NCBI GenBank assembly: GCA_965219015.1 | Contig: CBDCNH010000005.1 | Coordinates: forward strand, 496,001-560,000 | Direction of reading: 5' to 3' | DNA: 64,000 bases | DNA from: CBDCNH01 sp965219015 | GTDB taxonomy: Bacteria > Pseudomonadota > Alphaproteobacteria > Rhodobacterales > Rhodobacteraceae | Shown: in pieces, positions 34,133 through 42,288 of the stretch | How positions within the stretch are numbered: position 1 is the first letter of the stretch | Layout of the letters: each line of letters starts with the position of its first letter | Notes under the pieces: generated by a model | Told to the model about the DNA's origin: nothing | The model's input: the letters and a program-made list of their open reading frames with translations, nothing else | Databases searched by the model: none | Program-made: the position numbers and the translations under genes

Positions 34133-34146
34133 GAACCAATCGGTTC
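34133..34146. promoter_or_regulatory. Small inverted repeat in the rpoH/GST intergenic region
   Basis: GAACC-AATC-GGTTC is a perfect inverted repeat 73 bases before the rpoH start, within a 224-base divergent intergenic region that is AT-richer than the surroundings. It could be an operator for either gene. No convincing sigma-E or sigma-32 promoter consensus was recognised. Confidence 0.3.
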
Positions 34147-34218
34147 GACGACAGTTTCCGCCAAGCTCCAAGCGATCGGAATTCAAGGAACCATTGATTC
34201 GACGGGAAAGGGAAAGCG

Positions 34219-35097
34219 ATGGCACTCGATGCATTGACCGACCAGACGCTGTCGCGGCGCGCGATGAAGGCCGAGCTTCTTGACGCCGAGACCGAGCTTC
34301 GCCTCGCATATGCCTGGCGCGACCAGCGCGACGAGGCGGCGCTGCACCGCCTCATCACGGCCTACATGCGCCTTGCGATCTCGATGGCGGCGAAGTTCCG
34401 CCGCTACGGCGCGCCGATGAACGACCTCATCCAGGAGGCGGGGCTCGGCCTGATGAAGGCCGCCGACAAGTTCGACCCTGATCGCGGGGTGCGCTTCTCG
34501 ACCTACGCGGTCTGGTGGATCAAGGCGTCGATCCAGGATTACGTGATGCGGAACTGGTCGATGGTCCGCACCGGGTCCACGTCGAGCCAGAAGTCGCTCT
34601 TCTTCAACATGCGCCGGGTGCAGGCGAAGCTGGAGCGCGAGGCGGCCGCGCGCGGCGAGACGCTCGACGGCTTCCAGCTCCGCGAGCGGCTGGCGCACGA
34701 GGTGGGCGTCCCCTTGCACGACGTCGAGATGATGGAGGGCAGGCTCTCGGGCTCGGACTTCTCGCTCAATGCCACGCAGTCGAGCGACGAGGATGGCCGC
34801 GAGTGGATCGACGCGCTCGAGGACGACACCAACCAGGCGGCGGAGATCGTGCAGGGTCGGCATGACTCGGAGCAGCTCCGGAACTGGCTCATCACGGCGC
34901 TCCATTCGCTCAACGACCGCGAGCGGTTCATCGTGCGGGAACGCAAGCTCCGCGAGGATCCCCGCACGCTCGAGAGCCTCGGTGCCGAGCTCGGGCTCTC
35001 CAAGGAGCGGGTGCGCCAGCTCGAAGCGGCGGCGTTCGGCAAGATGCGTCGCAATCTCGAGAACCAGTCGAACGAGGTGATGCAATTCTTCGCCTGA
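34219..35097 (+). CDS. rpoH: RNA polymerase sigma-32 factor RpoH (RpoH-II type)
   Basis: A 292-residue alternative sigma factor for heat and oxidative stress. Region 2 is clear (LITAYMRLAISMAAKFRRYG, LIQEAGLGLMKAADKFDPDRG, FSTYAVWWIKASIQDYVMRNW), the RpoH box is QKSLFFNMRR (residues 124-133), and region 4 ends with the helix-turn-helix LGAELGLSKERVRQLEAAAFGKMRR. Many alphaproteobacteria have two RpoH proteins; the N-terminal MALDALTDQTLSRRAM is closer to the RpoH-II group that also answers singlet oxygen. The ribosome site is GGGAAAGGG. Its stop overlaps the signal-peptide frame of the next gene. Confidence 0.95.
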   Translation: MALDALTDQTLSRRAMKAELLDAETELRLAYAWRDQRDEAALHRLITAYMRLAISMAAKFRRYGAPMNDLIQEAGLGLMKAADKFDPDRGVRFSTYAVWWIKASIQDYVMRNWSMVRTGSTSSQKSLFFNMRRVQAKLEREAAARGETLDGFQLRERLAHEVGVPLHDVEMMEGRLSGSDFSLNATQSSDEDGREWIDALEDDTNQAAEIVQGRHDSEQLRNWLITALHSLNDRERFIVRERKLREDPRTLESLGAELGLSKERVRQLEAAAFGKMRRNLENQSNEVMQFFA

Positions 35098-35180
35098 TCG
35101 CGAGTTGCCTCGTCGTCGCGGGCGCGGCGTCGGCCGGCGAAATCTCGGCGGACGGCCTCGACCATCTGCCAGCGGCCGAC

Positions 35181-35891
35181 GTGGTGATCCTCGGCGAGAT
35201 CCATGACAACCCGCTGCACCATGTCAACCAGGCCCGTGGCGTGGCGGCGCTGCGTCCCGGGGCGCTGGTCTTCGAGATGCTGACGCCGGCGCAGGCCGCG
35301 CTCGCCGACACCGGTACGCGGAGTTCGGCCGCGGACCTCGATGCGGTGCTCCATTGGGAGGAGGGCGGCTGGCCCGACTTCGCGATGTACTACCCGATCA
35401 TCGCCGCAGCGCCCCGCGCCAAGATCTTCGGCGCGGCGCAGCCCGATGGCGACGTGCGGCGCGCGGTCAGCGACGGAGCGGCGGAGGTGTTCGGGCCGGG
35501 GGCGGAGGACTACGGCCTCACGGTGGCGCTCGCGCCCGCCGATGCGGCCGAGCGCGAGGCGGAACAGGCCGAGGTGCATTGCGGCGCGATGCCGAAGGCG
35601 ATGCTCGGCGGCATGGTCGAGGCGCAGCGGCTGCGCGACGCGGCCTTCGCGCGGGTCGTCGCGGCCGCGGCGGCCGTCACCGACGGGCCGGTCGCGGTCA
35701 TCACCGGCAGCGGCCACGCGAGGACGGATCGCGGCATCCCGGTCGCGCTTGGACATGCGATGCCGGGGCTCAAGGTGCTTTCCGTCGGCCAGATCGAGGG
35801 GCCCTCGCCGGACGCCGCTCCCTATGACCTCTGGATCGCCACGCCTGCCGCGCCGCGCGAGGATCCCTGCCTGGCGTTCCGGAAGGGCTGA
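35181..35891 (+). CDS. ChaN-family heme-binding-uptake-like protein; N-terminus probably longer
   Basis: From the first standard start (GTG 35181) the product has 236 residues of the ChaN domain: VILGEIHDNPLHH (conserved E, H and N), ALVFEMLTPAQAA, MYYPIIAAAPRAKIFGA, and VITGSGHARTDRGIPVAL. ChaN proteins are outer-membrane or periplasmic and bind heme pairs. The frame continues open upstream to rpoH and encodes a convincing signal peptide (LIASCLVVAGAASAGEIS) from about 35094, but there is no ATG, GTG or TTG there, only CTG at 35094 and ATT at 35085. True initiation is therefore probably at a rare start coupled to rpoH termination. Confidence 0.8.
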   Translation: MVILGEIHDNPLHHVNQARGVAALRPGALVFEMLTPAQAALADTGTRSSAADLDAVLHWEEGGWPDFAMYYPIIAAAPRAKIFGAAQPDGDVRRAVSDGAAEVFGPGAEDYGLTVALAPADAAEREAEQAEVHCGAMPKAMLGGMVEAQRLRDAAFARVVAAAAAVTDGPVAVITGSGHARTDRGIPVALGHAMPGLKVLSVGQIEGPSPDAAPYDLWIATPAAPREDPCLAFRKG

Positions 35892-35930
35892 CGGGTTGTG
35901 CGGCTTCGGGGCCGGGCCTAGAACCGTCGG

Positions 35931-37106
35931 ATGCTCGCGGACCGCACCATCCTCGTCGTCGTCGGTGGCGGCATCGCGGCCTTCAAGGCCATCGACCTCA
36001 TCCGGCGCCTGCGCGAACGGGGCGCGCGCGTGAGTCCGGTGATGACGGCGGCGGCGGAGGCCTTCGTGACGCCGCTCTCCGTCGGCGCGCTGAGCGGGGC
36101 GCCGGTCCATCGGGCGCTCTTCGATCTCACCGAGGAAGCGGAGATGGGGCATATCGAGCTGTCGCGCAGCGCCGACCTCATCGTCGTGGTTCCCGCCACG
36201 GCGCACCTCCTGGCGCGGATGGCAGCGGGGCTCGCCGACGATCTCGCGACGACGCTCCTTCTCGCGACCGACACGGAGGTGCTCGCGGCGCCGGCGATGA
36301 ACGTGCGGATGTGGGAGCATCCGGCGACGCGCCGCAACCTGGCCACGCTGATGGCCGACGGGGTGCGGTTCGTGGGGCCGGACGCGGGTCCGATGGCGTG
36401 CGGCGAGTTCGGGCCGGGGCGGCTCGCCGAGACGCCCGCGATCCTCGATGCCATCGAGGCGATGCTGGCGCCGAAGCCGCTCGCGGGGCGGCACGCGCTC
36501 GTCACTTCGGGGCCGACGCACGAGCCGATCGACCCCGTGCGCTACATCGCGAACCGCTCGTCGGGGCGGCAGGGGGCCGCGGTCGCGGCGGCGCTCGCGG
36601 GGCTCGGCGCGCGCGTGACCTTCGTGACCGGGCCCGCCGCCGTGCCGCCGCCGCCCGGCGTGACGGCGGTTCCCGTGGCGACAGCGGCGGAGATGCTGGC
36701 GGCGGTGCTCGCGGCGCTTCCGGCCGACGTGGCGGTCTTCGCGGCGGCGGTCGCGGACTGGCGCGTCGCGGAGCCTTCGGGCGCCAAGCTGAAGAAGGGC
36801 GCGGGCGCGCCCGTGCTGGCGTTCGCCGAGAACCCCGACATCCTCGCCACCGTGTCGCATCACGCGCAGCGGCCACGCCTCGTGGTGGGCTTCGCCGCCG
36901 AGACCGGCGACATGCTCGCGAACGCCGCGGCGAAGCGCGCGCGGAAGGGCTGCGACTGGATCGTCGCGAACGGTGCCGAGGCGCTCGGCGCCGCCGACAA
37001 CGCCGTCACGCTCGTGACCGAGGCGGGCGCCGAGCCCTGGCCGCGGCTCCCGAAGGCCGAGGTCGCGGCGCGGCTCGCCGCCCGCATCGCCGCGGCGCTC
37101 GCATGA
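35931..37106 (+). CDS. coaBC: Bifunctional phosphopantothenoylcysteine decarboxylase/phosphopantothenate-cysteine ligase
   Basis: A 391-residue fused enzyme for two steps of coenzyme A synthesis. The N-terminal CoaC flavoprotein domain has the catalytic H74 (MGHIELS), the substrate motif PAMNVRMW (residues 121-128) and the reductive C157 (GPMACGEFG). The C-terminal CoaB domain begins around residue 183 with LVTSGPTHEPIDPVRYIANR and SSGRQGAAVA, and holds a KLKK motif (KLKKGAG) near 285. The stop overlaps the ATG of dut, and the coaBC-dut pairing is widely conserved. Confidence 0.96.
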   Translation: MLADRTILVVVGGGIAAFKAIDLIRRLRERGARVSPVMTAAAEAFVTPLSVGALSGAPVHRALFDLTEEAEMGHIELSRSADLIVVVPATAHLLARMAAGLADDLATTLLLATDTEVLAAPAMNVRMWEHPATRRNLATLMADGVRFVGPDAGPMACGEFGPGRLAETPAILDAIEAMLAPKPLAGRHALVTSGPTHEPIDPVRYIANRSSGRQGAAVAAALAGLGARVTFVTGPAAVPPPPGVTAVPVATAAEMLAAVLAALPADVAVFAAAVADWRVAEPSGAKLKKGAGAPVLAFAENPDILATVSHHAQRPRLVVGFAAETGDMLANAAAKRARKGCDWIVANGAEALGAADNAVTLVTEAGAEPWPRLPKAEVAARLAARIAAALA

Positions 37107-37570
37107 CGCCGACGGTCGAGATCGCCGTCGAGCCCTGGGCCGACCCCGCCGTGCCGCTGCCGCGCTACGCGACCGCCCACGCGGCAGGGGCGGACATCGC
37201 CGCGAACTTCCCCGAGGCGGCCCGCGCGGAGGGCATGACGCTGGCGCCGATGGAGCGTCGCGTGGTGCCGACCGGGCTGCGGATCGCGCTTCCGGCAGGC
37301 TGGGAGGCGCAGATCCGGCCGCGCTCCGGGCTGGCGCTCAGGCACGGGATCACGCTCCCGAACACGCCCGGCACCATCGACGCGGATTATCGCGGGCCGC
37401 TCGGCGTGCTTCTCGTCAACCTCGGGCCCGCGCCCTACCGCATCGCGCATGGCGACCGCATCGCGCAAATGATCGTGGCGCCCGTCGCCACGGCGCGTTT
37501 CGCGCGCGTCGCCGCACTCGGGGACACGGCGCGCGGCGCAGCGGGCTTCGGCTCCACCGGGCGCGCCTGA
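37103..37570 (+). CDS. dut: dUTP diphosphatase
   Basis: A 155-residue trimeric dUTPase that hydrolyses dUTP to dUMP and pyrophosphate, limiting uracil in DNA and supplying dTMP precursor. All five family motifs are visible: AHAAGADIAA, PRSGLALRHGI, NTPGTIDADYRGPLGVLLVNLG, HGDRIAQMIV and the C-terminal RGAAGFGSTGR that closes over the substrate. It overlaps coaBC upstream (ATGA) and the moeB-like gene downstream (TGATG). Confidence 0.96.
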   Translation: MTPTVEIAVEPWADPAVPLPRYATAHAAGADIAANFPEAARAEGMTLAPMERRVVPTGLRIALPAGWEAQIRPRSGLALRHGITLPNTPGTIDADYRGPLGVLLVNLGPAPYRIAHGDRIAQMIVAPVATARFARVAALGDTARGAAGFGSTGRA

Positions 37571-38664
37571 TGCCGCTGGTGTTCGGCATCGCGGGCATTC
37601 TCTGGGGTCTCGGGGCTGCGCTCGGCACGCCGCGGCAGGCGCGCTGGCTGACGATCGGGCTCCTCTATATCGCCGTCCTCGCGGTCCATGTCGTCCTGCC
37701 CGACGGCAACGCGCTTCGCGCCGCGACGGGCACTTCGGCGGCTCCGTGGCTCATCCTCGGCGCAGGGCTCGTGGTCGTGCTCGCCTACCGCGCCGGCTTG
37801 TCGCGCGTGCGGGCCCGCGTGGTGCCGCCCGAAGCCCCGCGGACGGGTGCCTTCTCGGCGGCCGAGCTCGAGCGCTACGCCCGCCACATCACGCTGCGCG
37901 AGATCGGCGGGCCGGGCCAGCGCGCGCTGAAGGAGGCGCGCGTGCTCGTCGTGGGCGCAGGCGGGCTCGGCGCGCCGGTGCTCCTCTACCTCGGCGCGGC
38001 GGGCGTCGGCACCATCGGCGTCATCGACGACGACCGCGTCGAGGCCGCCAACCTGCAGCGCCAGATCGTCCACGCCGACGCGCGCATCGGGATGCCGAAG
38101 GTGTTCTCCGCCGAGGCCGCGATCCGCGCGCTCAACCCGTTCGTGACGGTGCGCCCCTACAACCGCCGCCTGACCGCGGAGATCGCGCCGGGGCTCATGG
38201 CGGACTACGACCTCGTGATCGACGGCTCCGACAGCTTCGCCACGCGCGACCTCGTGAACCGGGCCGCCGTCGCGGCGGGCAAGCCGCTCCTCGCGGCGGC
38301 GATCACGCAATGGGAGGGGCAGATCGGGCTCTTCGACCCATGCTCGGGCGGGCCCTGCTACGCCTGCGTCTTTCCGCACGCGCCGGCGCCCGGCATGGCG
38401 CCGACCTGCGCGGAAGCCGGCGTCGCGGGGCCGCTGCCGGGGATCCTCGGCGCGATGCTGGCGCTCGAGGCGGTGAAGGTCATCACCGGGGCGGGCACGC
38501 CGCTCCTCGGCCGGCTCGTGCTCTATGACGCGCTCGACGCCGAGACGCGCACGATCCGCGCCGCCCGGCGGCCCGACTGCCCCGTCTGCGGTCCCGTGTG
38601 CGGCGCTGGACACGCGGGCAAGGCCGCCGCTAACGTCGCCGCAACCAGGGAGCCGCCGCGATGA
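37570..38664 (+). CDS. moeB: MoeB/ThiF-family adenylyltransferase with N-terminal membrane anchor
   Basis: The catalytic part from about residue 96 is a MoeB-like E1 enzyme that adenylates a ubiquitin-like sulfur carrier (MoaD or ThiS): ERYARHITLREIGGPGQ, the ATP loop GAGGLG (129-134), DDDRVEAANLQRQIVH, and zinc cysteines C263/C266 and C337/C340. Uniquely for the family, residues 1-80 form about three hydrophobic segments (start to 18, 26-43 and 58-75). The ordinary catalytic cysteine position lies in APTCAEAGVAGPLPG (C280), a normal loop. The 364-residue length reflects this extension. It could supply molybdenum cofactor for the XdhAB enzyme encoded later in the window. Confidence 0.88.
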   Translation: MPLVFGIAGILWGLGAALGTPRQARWLTIGLLYIAVLAVHVVLPDGNALRAATGTSAAPWLILGAGLVVVLAYRAGLSRVRARVVPPEAPRTGAFSAAELERYARHITLREIGGPGQRALKEARVLVVGAGGLGAPVLLYLGAAGVGTIGVIDDDRVEAANLQRQIVHADARIGMPKVFSAEAAIRALNPFVTVRPYNRRLTAEIAPGLMADYDLVIDGSDSFATRDLVNRAAVAAGKPLLAAAITQWEGQIGLFDPCSGGPCYACVFPHAPAPGMAPTCAEAGVAGPLPGILGAMLALEAVKVITGAGTPLLGRLVLYDALDAETRTIRAARRPDCPVCGPVCGAGHAGKAAANVAATREPPR

Positions 38665-39446
38665 CGCTGAAGCCATTCCTCGCCAGCCTGCTCATCGCCG
38701 CGGGGCCTGCGCTCGCCGCCGACCTGCCGGACCTCGGCGGCCGCGCGGTCACGGTCGTGACCGAGAACGCCTATCCGCCCTTGCAGTACATCGAGCCCGG
38801 CGGCAGCACGCCCATCGGCTGGGAGTACGACGCGATGGCGGAGATCGCGCGCCGCATCGACATGCGCGTCAGCTACGAGAACAGCTCCTGGGACGCGATG
38901 ATCCCGGCGGTCTCGGAAGGCCAGTACGACATCGGCATGACCGGCATCACCATCCGCGACGACCGCAAGGAAAAGGTCGATTTCTCCGAGCCCTACATGC
39001 GATCCCAGATGGTGATGATGGTGCGCGCGGACGAGACGCGGTTCGCCGATGCCAAGGGCTTCGCCGCCGACCCGGACCTCCTGATGGCCGCGCAGCCGGG
39101 CACGACGCCGTTCTACGTCGGCGTCTACGACGTGCTCGACGGCGACGAGGCGAACCCGCGGATCAAGACGTTCGAGACCTTCGGCGCCGGCGTGCAGGCG
39201 CTGCGGACGGGCGACGTGGACCTCGTGCTCACCGACGGGACGGCGGGCGAAGGCTACGTCGCGGCGAACCCCGACGCCTTCAAGATCGTGGGCCAGCCGC
39301 TCGGCACCGAGGACTTCGGGTTCATCTTCCCCAAGGGCTCGGACCTGGTGGCGCCGGTCAACGCCGCCATCGCGGCGATGCGCGCGGACGGCACGCTCGA
39401 CGCGCTCGACAAGAAGTGGTTCCTCGACACCAAGCTCGGCGGCTGA
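38661..39446 (+). CDS. Amino-acid-type ABC transporter substrate-binding protein (family 3)
   Basis: A 261-residue periplasmic protein with a signal peptide ending in GPALA. Family 3 features are VVTENAYPPLQYIEPGG, IGWEYDAMAEIARRIDM, VSEGQYDIGMTGITIRDDRKEKVDFSEPYM (in order) and VDLVLTDGTAGEGYV. Proteins of this type bind polar amino acids; the ligand is unknown. It overlaps the moeB-like gene by four bases and is followed by one permease gene, but no ATPase gene is present nearby. Confidence 0.92.
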   Translation: MTLKPFLASLLIAAGPALAADLPDLGGRAVTVVTENAYPPLQYIEPGGSTPIGWEYDAMAEIARRIDMRVSYENSSWDAMIPAVSEGQYDIGMTGITIRDDRKEKVDFSEPYMRSQMVMMVRADETRFADAKGFAADPDLLMAAQPGTTPFYVGVYDVLDGDEANPRIKTFETFGAGVQALRTGDVDLVLTDGTAGEGYVAANPDAFKIVGQPLGTEDFGFIFPKGSDLVAPVNAAIAAMRADGTLDALDKKWFLDTKLGG

Positions 39447-39453
39447 CGGCCCG

Positions 39454-40233
39454 GTGCGGCCCGAGCCGCGCGACTTCCCCTGGTGGCTCGTCGTCGTCGG
39501 GGGCGCGCTCGCCTGGCTCTTCTGGCGCGTCGCGGCGGACGATCTCTACGCGCAGGTGCTGGGCACGCTCGCGCGGGGCATCTCCATCACCGTCCTCGTC
39601 ACCGTCGTCGCGTTCGGATCGGCCGCGCTCATGGGGCTCGGCCTCGCGCTCGCCGGACGGTCGCGGTTCCTCGTCGTGCGGCAGGCGGCGCGGGTCTGGG
39701 TCGAGGTGATCCGCGGCATCCCGATCCTGGTGCTCCTCCTCTACGTCGCCTTCGTGCTGGTGCCGGGTGCTGTGGGCCTCTGGAACGCCGCCGCCCCGGC
39801 GCTCGGGCTGCCGGGGCTCGGCATGCGCGACGTGACGCTCCTCGCCCGCGCGGTGATCGCGCTCGCCATCGCCTATTCCGCGTTTCTCGCGGAAGTGTTC
39901 CGCGCCGGGCTCGCGGCGGTGGACCAAGGCCAGACCGAGGCCGCCGCGGCGCTCGGGCTCGGGCCGTGGGCGCGGTTCCGGCATGTCGTGTTCCCGCAGG
40001 CGTTCCGGCTCATCCTGCCGCCGCTCGGCAACGACTTCGTCGCGATGGTGAAGGACAGCTCGCTCGTCTCGGTGCTCGGCGTCACCGACATCGCGCAGCT
40101 CGGCAAGGTCACGGCCGCGGGCAACTTCCGCTACTTCGAGACCTACAACGTCGTGGCGCTCCTCTACCTCGCGATGACGCTCGGGCTCTCGCTCGGGCTC
40201 CGGCGGATCGAGGCGCGGCTCGGGCGGCGCTAG
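39454..40233 (+). CDS. Amino-acid ABC transporter permease (HisM/GlnP type)
   Basis: A 259-residue inner-membrane permease with the GTG start seven bases after the binding-protein stop. The family stretch VWVEVIRGIPILVLLLYVAFV and the EAA loop QTEAAAALGLGPWARFRHVVFPQAFR are clear, followed by NDFVAMVKDSSLVSVLGVTDI. It pairs with the upstream binding protein. The matching ATPase must be encoded elsewhere, or a shared ATPase is used. Confidence 0.93.
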   Translation: MRPEPRDFPWWLVVVGGALAWLFWRVAADDLYAQVLGTLARGISITVLVTVVAFGSAALMGLGLALAGRSRFLVVRQAARVWVEVIRGIPILVLLLYVAFVLVPGAVGLWNAAAPALGLPGLGMRDVTLLARAVIALAIAYSAFLAEVFRAGLAAVDQGQTEAAAALGLGPWARFRHVVFPQAFRLILPPLGNDFVAMVKDSSLVSVLGVTDIAQLGKVTAAGNFRYFETYNVVALLYLAMTLGLSLGLRRIEARLGRR

Positions 40234-40278
40234 CGCCCGCTCCGCCGATGGGGCAGTCTCGCCCCAAAGGAGACGCCG

Positions 40279-42288
40279 ATGAACGCCCTGACCGAGCCCT
40301 GGGACACGCCCTTCGCGCTGCCGCCCTTCGAGCGCTTCGCCGACGCTGATTTCGCGCCCGCCTTCGATGAGGCGCTCGCCGAGGCGCGCGCCGCGGTGGA
40401 GGCCATCGCCGCCGACCCCGCGGCCCCGACGTTCGCCAACACGATCGGGGCGCTCGAGCAGTCCGACGCGCTCCTCGACCGCGTGGCGGGGGTGTTCTTC
40501 AACCTCTCGGGCGCCGACAGCAACCCCGCGCGCGAGGCCCTGCAGCGCGACCTCGCGCCGAAGCTCTCCGCCCACGCCTCGTGGATCACCGGCAACCAGG
40601 CGCTCTTCGCGCGCGTCGCGGCGCTGGAGGGGCAGGGCGGGCTCGCGGGCGAGGAGGCGCGGGTGCTCGAACTCTACCACCGCATGTTCGTGCGCGCGGG
40701 CGCCCGGCTCGACGAGACGGGCCGGGCGCGGATGGCGGAGGTGAAGTCGCGGCTCGCCGTCCTCGGCACCCGCTTCTCGCAGAACCTGCTGGCCGACGAG
40801 CGCGACTGGGCGATGGACCTCGCCGAGGCGGACATGGAGGGCCTGCCGGGCTTCGTGATCGAGGGGCTGCGCGCCGCGGGGGCCGAGCGCGGGCGGCCGG
40901 GCCCCTGCCTCACGCTCAACCGCTCGCTGATCGTGCCCTTCCTGCAGTATGCGCCCCGCCGCGACCTCCGCGAGCGCGCCTTCCGGGCCTGGGTGGCACG
41001 CGGCGCCACCGGCGGCGAGACCGACAACCGCGCCATCGCCGCCGAGACGCTTGCGCTCCGCGAGGAGCGGGCGCAGCTCCTCGGCTACCCCGACTTCGCG
41101 CACTTCAAGCTCGAGCCCGAGATGGCCAGGACGCCTGAAGCGGTACGCGACCTCCTGATGCAGGTCTGGGCGCCCGCGCGCGAGACCGCGATGGACGACG
41201 CGCTGGTGCTCGCATCGATGATGCACGCCGACGGCGTGAACGGCGACCTTGAGCCCTGGGACTGGCGCTACTACGCGGAGAAGCGGCGGCGGACCGAGCA
41301 CGATCTCGACGAGGCCGAGCTGAAGTCCTACTTGCCGCTCGACGGCATGATCGAGGCCGCGTTCGACTGCGCGCACCGCCTCTTCGGGCTCGAGTTCCGG
41401 ACCCTCGACGTTCCCCTCTATCACCCCGACGTGCGCGCCTGGGAGGTCACGCGCGGCGGTCGCCACATGGCGGTGTTCCTTGGCGACTACTTCGCGCGCG
41501 CCTCGAAGCGGTCGGGCGCCTGGTGCTCGACGCTGCGGGGGCAGAGGAAGCTCGGGGGTGAGGTGCGGCCCGTCGTCGTCAACGTGTGCAACTTCGCGAA
41601 GCCGCCCGAGGGCGGGCGCGCCGAGCTCGGCTGGGACGACGCGCGCACGCTCTTTCACGAGTTCGGCCACGCGCTGCACCAGATGCTGTCGGACGTGACG
41701 CATCCTTTCATCTCCGGGACATCGGTGGCGCGCGACTTCGTGGAGCTGCCGAGCCAGCTCTTCGAGCACTGGCTCGAGGTGCCCGAGGTGCTCGAGGCGC
41801 ATGCCCAGAACGCCGCCGGTGCGCCGATGCCCGCGGCGCTGCGCGACAGGCTCCTCGCCGCGCGCACCTACGGCATGGGCTTCGCGACGGTGGAGTTCGT
41901 GGCCTCGGCGCTGGTGGATCTCGGGCTCCACGAGGGCGCGCCGCCCGCCGACCCGATGGCGCGGCAGGCGGAGATCCTGGCGGGCCTCGGGATGCCGCCC
42001 GCCATCGTGATGCGCCATGCCACGCCGAACTTCGCGCACGTGTTCTCGGGCGACGGCTATTCCAGCGGCTACTACAGCTACATGTGGTCCGAGGTGATGG
42101 ACGCCGACGCCTTCGCGGCCTTCGAGGAGGCGGGGAGCGCGTTCGACCCCGAGACGGCGCGCAAGCTCGAGGCGCACATCCTCGCGGCAGGCGGCTCCGA
42201 GGAGGCCGAGGCGCTCTACACCGCCTTCCGCGGCCGGATGCCGGGCGTCGAGGCGCTACTCCGCGGGCGGGGTCTCGCCGCCGCCTAG
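40279..42288 (+). CDS. M3-family zinc metallopeptidase (Dcp/oligopeptidase A-like)
   Basis: A 669-residue cytosolic oligopeptidase. The zinc-binding motif HEFGH is at residues 460-464, with the third ligand Glu in the downstream DFVELPSQLFEHWL helix. C-terminal YSSGYYSYMWSEVMDADAF supplies the substrate-binding tyrosines and histidine environment typical of thimet-like peptidases. The N-terminus (PWDTPFALPPFERFADADFAPAFD) is typical for Dcp relatives. The last 33 bases overlap the convergent CDF gene. Confidence 0.95.
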   Translation: MNALTEPWDTPFALPPFERFADADFAPAFDEALAEARAAVEAIAADPAAPTFANTIGALEQSDALLDRVAGVFFNLSGADSNPAREALQRDLAPKLSAHASWITGNQALFARVAALEGQGGLAGEEARVLELYHRMFVRAGARLDETGRARMAEVKSRLAVLGTRFSQNLLADERDWAMDLAEADMEGLPGFVIEGLRAAGAERGRPGPCLTLNRSLIVPFLQYAPRRDLRERAFRAWVARGATGGETDNRAIAAETLALREERAQLLGYPDFAHFKLEPEMARTPEAVRDLLMQVWAPARETAMDDALVLASMMHADGVNGDLEPWDWRYYAEKRRRTEHDLDEAELKSYLPLDGMIEAAFDCAHRLFGLEFRTLDVPLYHPDVRAWEVTRGGRHMAVFLGDYFARASKRSGAWCSTLRGQRKLGGEVRPVVVNVCNFAKPPEGGRAELGWDDARTLFHEFGHALHQMLSDVTHPFISGTSVARDFVELPSQLFEHWLEVPEVLEAHAQNAAGAPMPAALRDRLLAARTYGMGFATVEFVASALVDLGLHEGAPPADPMARQAEILAGLGMPPAIVMRHATPNFAHVFSGDGYSSGYYSYMWSEVMDADAFAAFEEAGSAFDPETARKLEAHILAAGGSEEAEALYTAFRGRMPGVEALLRGRGLAAA

